Assembly: GCF_900142205.1 (NCBI RefSeq)
Contig: NZ_FRAA01000003.1
Coordinates: 310,001 to 374,000 of the forward strand
Reading direction: 5' to 3'
Length of the DNA: 64,000 nt
DNA from: Reichenbachiella agariperforans
GTDB lineage: Bacteria; Bacteroidota; Bacteroidia; Cytophagales; Cyclobacteriaceae
Made by a program: the position numbers and the translations under genes. Positions 61,293 to 64,000 of this stretch are shown here, piece by piece. The notes below the pieces were generated by a model. That model did no database searches. It worked only from the letters and a program-made list of their open reading frames with translations, and was not told the origin of the DNA. Within the stretch, counting starts at the first letter, position 1. Every line of letters begins with the position of its first letter.

Positions 61293-64000
61293 TTAAGTCT
61301 TAGACTCAGGTGGAGTGTTGAATTTGTCAGCATACTGACTCGGGGTGCTACCGTGGTATTTTTGGAAGCACTTGCTAAAGTATTTGGGGTTCTTGAACCC
61401 GACCTTGAAACTGATCTGACTTACTGTGATCTTCCCTTGCTCTAGCAGGTTCGCTGCACGCTTCATCCGCATCGAATGGATGAATTCATTGGGAGTTAGA
61501 TTCGTCCATGCCTTGACTTTCGTAAACAACATCGTGCGGCTCACTCCGAGCTCCGTACAGAACAGCGAGACATCAAAAAACTGGTTGTCGATATTTTGAT
61601 CCACGATCTCAATGGCACGCTGTAGCATCTCTTCGTCTACAGATGATATCGTCAGTTCGCTCGGAGCGATCTCGGCATTGGACTGAAATCGGTCTTTCAG
61701 GTTGTCTACGAAACGCAGTAGGTTTCTAACCTTGAGCTGCAGTTCTTTGGTATTGAAAGGCTTATTGATATATTCATCTGCACCAGACTCTAACCCTTCG
61801 TATTTAAAAATCAACGAAGTACGTGCCGTCAGCAAGATGAACGGTGTATGACTCGTCTTCAAGTTGGCTTTGACCTGCGTACAAAATTCAATGCCATCCA
61901 TCTCTGGCATCATCACGTCACTAATAATCAGATCTGGCACCTCACGAATCGCTACACGCAACCCCAGCTTACCATTCTCTGCCTCTACGATATTGTACTC
62001 TGCCGACAGTATATCAATGATAAATCGACGAACATCAGAGTTATCCTCTACGACCAATACAGTTTTAGCATCTGCATTTTTAGGCTGTATGACAGCATTT
62101 TGAATAACCTCAGACCAATCTGTGACTACTTCTGGCTGGTAATTCTCCAGCGCATCGCTTCCCTTGAAGTTACTAATCACCTGATTAGGCAACAAATGAT
62201 CACTGCCTAGCGGTAGCCAAACACTAAAGGTACTACCCTGCCCTACCTGACTCGTGACCGTTACTTTGCCCTGATGCAGATCGACGATACTCTTAGTCAA
62301 AGCGAGACCTATCCCAGTACCACGCTGAGATTCGCTCTGAGCCGTATCCATCGGCAACTGAAAGAACCGGTCGAAAATTTTGTCCTGTGTCTCAGCAGGT
62401 ATTCCCTGCCCTGTATCGATCACCCGGATCTCCACTTCCGTTCCCCGACGATGAACCTCTACCCGAATTGTTCCATTCTCTTGGGTATATTTAAAGGCAT
62501 TGGAAAGTAGGTTGTACATGACCCGCTCCAACTTGTCCCGATCAAAAAACACCAATACCTCCTCCTCCTCGGATAGAAAGTCATAGCTATACTTTCCGTT
62601 TCGCGCATAAGTCTTAAAGGATAGATAAATTTCACGAACGAACTTCACCAAGTTGCCTTCTGCCGTTTCGAGCGGTGCTTGCTTGTTTTCCATCTTGCGA
62701 AAATCCATCAGCTGATTGATGAGTTTGAGCAGTTGGCTCGCATTGTGCTGCATGGTTTTCATCTGTTTGTAGATTGCACTACTCCCTTGATAATCACGAA
62801 GGATCTGTTCTAAGGGACCGAGTATCAGCGTCAGCGGTGTTCTAAACTCATGAGATATATTAGTAAAAAATTGCAACTTGGACGTAGTGAGCTCTTGCTC
62901 CTTTTTGTGCAACTCTAGCTCCAGATCCAGCTCATATTGTAGCTGGGTACGTGACCGTATACTTCTAAACAGTACTAGCAAGGCCACAGCAATCGCAAAT
63001 CCATAAATCACAAATGCCCATACCGACCTCCAAGGCGCTGGATGAACCTTAATTTGGAGTTCAGTCCATTGGTCGGACCACAAACCGTCATTGTTAGCTC
63101 CTCGAATCTGAAACAGGTAATCTCCAGGGTTCTGGATCGCATAACTCACCGAAGGAATCATCGATTGTCTCCACTCGCTTTCCAAGCCCTTCAACCGGTA
63201 CTGAAACTGATTTTTTTTAGAGTTGACATAGCTGGGTAGCGCAAAATCAATGGAAAAATTAGACTGATCATAATCTAACGCTATCGCCTCCGTCAGTGCC
63301 AGTGTCTGCGCCAGTATATTAGTCGAATCATTCGGGACTATCTGAGAGTTGTTGACCGTCAACTGGCTGAGGACTACCTGTGTAGTGAATGGATTAGATT
63401 TCAACTGTGAGGGATCAAACCAAGTAACCCCTCTGGGAGACCCAAAAAACATAAGCCCCTCTTCGCTCGCCAGCGATGATTTGTTATTGTACTCGTTGGA
63501 GTTCAACCCGTCCGATTCGGTAAACAATTTAATTTCCTCAGTATTAGGGTCGAAACGTGCGATTCCGTTGTTAGAGCTCACCCAAAAATACCCCTTAGCG
63601 TCCTCCTCTATTGCATGAATGATCTGGCTAGAGTTAGGTACCTCCCCAAAAATATCGACAAATTGAAACGCTCCATCCACCATACGATACAGTCCCTGTT
63701 CTTTGGTGGCCGTCCAGATCGTCCCGTCTCGTGATTGCTCGATAAACAAAACGTCCTGTCCGTTCTCTAGTGCTTCATCGTAGAAGTAATGCTGAAAAGA
63801 TTCGTAAGGATTCTCTGCGTCCGCAGTAGACAAATTGAGTCCATTTTGAGTGGCTATCCAGAGGTTGCCTGTTCGGTCTACCATCAGTGACCGCACCTGA
63901 TTGTCAGACAAACCCATCGCTCGATCTTCCTGCTGCTGTATCCATCGAAGGTCACCAGACACTGGGTCATAGAGGTTTAAACCTCCTCCAAAAGTACCGA
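61293..64000 (-). CDS. Hybrid two-component system sensor/regulator of the PUL, N-terminus outside window
   Basis: About 900 residues are visible; the frame runs through the window end (GGGLNLYDPVSGDLRW), so the GTG at 63962 is internal. Order: two-component propeller repeats (DRTGNLWIATQNGLNLS, DGTIWTATKEQGLYR), a Y_Y_Y domain (FQYRLKGLESEW), one helix (about 315-335), HisKA with phosphoacceptor histidine in NISHEFRTPL (about 370), HATPase (LERVMYNLLSNAFKYT, GTGIGLALTKSIV), receiver domain (VVEDNSDVRRF, acceptor aspartate in ISDVMMPEMDG) and AraC-type HTH (ISFKVGFKNPKYFSKCFQK). It senses periplasmic oligosaccharide and activates the adjacent susC operon. Confidence 0.95.
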   Translation of the reverse strand, partial: GTFGGGLNLYDPVSGDLRWIQQQEDRAMGLSDNQVRSLMVDRTGNLWIATQNGLNLSTADAENPYESFQHYFYDEALENGQDVLFIEQSRDGTIWTATKEQGLYRMVDGAFQFVDIFGEVPNSSQIIHAIEEDAKGYFWVSSNNGIARFDPNTEEIKLFTESDGLNSNEYNNKSSLASEEGLMFFGSPRGVTWFDPSQLKSNPFTTQVVLSQLTVNNSQIVPNDSTNILAQTLALTEAIALDYDQSNFSIDFALPSYVNSKKNQFQYRLKGLESEWRQSMIPSVSYAIQNPGDYLFQIRGANNDGLWSDQWTELQIKVHPAPWRSVWAFVIYGFAIAVALLVLFRSIRSRTQLQYELDLELELHKKEQELTTSKLQFFTNISHEFRTPLTLILGPLEQILRDYQGSSAIYKQMKTMQHNASQLLKLINQLMDFRKMENKQAPLETAEGNLVKFVREIYLSFKTYARNGKYSYDFLSEEEEVLVFFDRDKLERVMYNLLSNAFKYTQENGTIRVEVHRRGTEVEIRVIDTGQGIPAETQDKIFDRFFQLPMDTAQSESQRGTGIGLALTKSIVDLHQGKVTVTSQVGQGSTFSVWLPLGSDHLLPNQVISNFKGSDALENYQPEVVTDWSEVIQNAVIQPKNADAKTVLVVEDNSDVRRFIIDILSAEYNIVEAENGKLGLRVAIREVPDLIISDVMMPEMDGIEFCTQVKANLKTSHTPFILLTARTSLIFKYEGLESGADEYINKPFNTKELQLKVRNLLRFVDNLKDRFQSNAEIAPSELTISSVDEEMLQRAIEIVDQNIDNQFFDVSLFCTELGVSRTMLFTKVKAWTNLTPNEFIHSMRMKRAANLLEQGKITVSQISFKVGFKNPKYFSKCFQKYHGSTPSQYADKFNTPPESKT

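Overview
The window reads as chromosomal DNA of a Bacteroidota bacterium, most likely a marine gliding-type member of the Cytophagales (Reichenbachiella-like; the genus is inference). The reasons are a SusC/SusD polysaccharide utilisation locus (PUL) with a hybrid two-component regulator, a PorP/SprF protein next to a giant surface protein with a type IX secretion (T9SS) type B C-terminus, a second T9SS tail on a PUL enzyme, a TonB receptor with a DUF4249 lipoprotein, BatB/BatC proteins, and promoters of the TTTG-N19-TAnnTTTG type.

Layout. 1-6.7 kb holds housekeeping genes (tatC end, rpiB, rbfA, a LolC/FtsX-type permease) interrupted by an AT-rich insert (2.4-3.6 kb) with an unknown secreted protein and a truncated M23 peptidase. 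6.8-8.6 kb is a TRAP transporter membrane pair with no binding protein. 8.6-12.9 kb is a minus-strand outer-membrane locus: decayed lipoprotein, lipoprotein, TonB receptor, DUF4249 lipoprotein. 13.2-16.2 kb is a plus-strand run: pterin dehydratase, rsmI, inositol-phosphatase family, FeoB-associated micro-protein, ferredoxin reductase. 16.2-25.3 kb carries a TPR lipoprotein, a zinc-ribbon membrane protein, acyl-CoA carboxylase beta with an M42 peptidase, Ppx/GppA, an Ldh-family dehydrogenase and batBC. 25.3-35.4 kb carries a NUDIX protein, a small Ig-like protein, the 1743-residue T9SS surface protein, PorP/SprF, an HTTM protein and an M48 (Ste24-type) protease.

35.4-38.3 kb is the main accessory region. 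It contains two decayed copies of a REP-associated tyrosine transposase (RAYT), a 222-bp direct repeat derived from it, at least five REP-like hairpins, a 22-bp tandem repeat with ACACGTGT cores, and two AT-rich orphan genes. This is the least ordinary part of the window.

38.3-48.2 kb is housekeeping again: gpsA with a PlsB-like acyltransferase (G3P synthesis and acylation), rpe, glnS, an SDR, and the DUF2339/DUF3999 pair. 48.3-64 kb is one minus-strand PUL: hybrid two-component regulator (cut by the window end), SusC, SusD, GH88 unsaturated glucuronyl hydrolase, GH2 glycosidase and two paralogous beta-helix proteins, closed by a terminator. GH88 acts on the unsaturated uronyl products of polysaccharide lyases, so the beta-helix proteins are the best lyase candidates and the target is probably a uronic-acid-containing (algal or glycosaminoglycan-like) polysaccharide. 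No rRNA, tRNA, CRISPR array or intact insertion sequence was seen.
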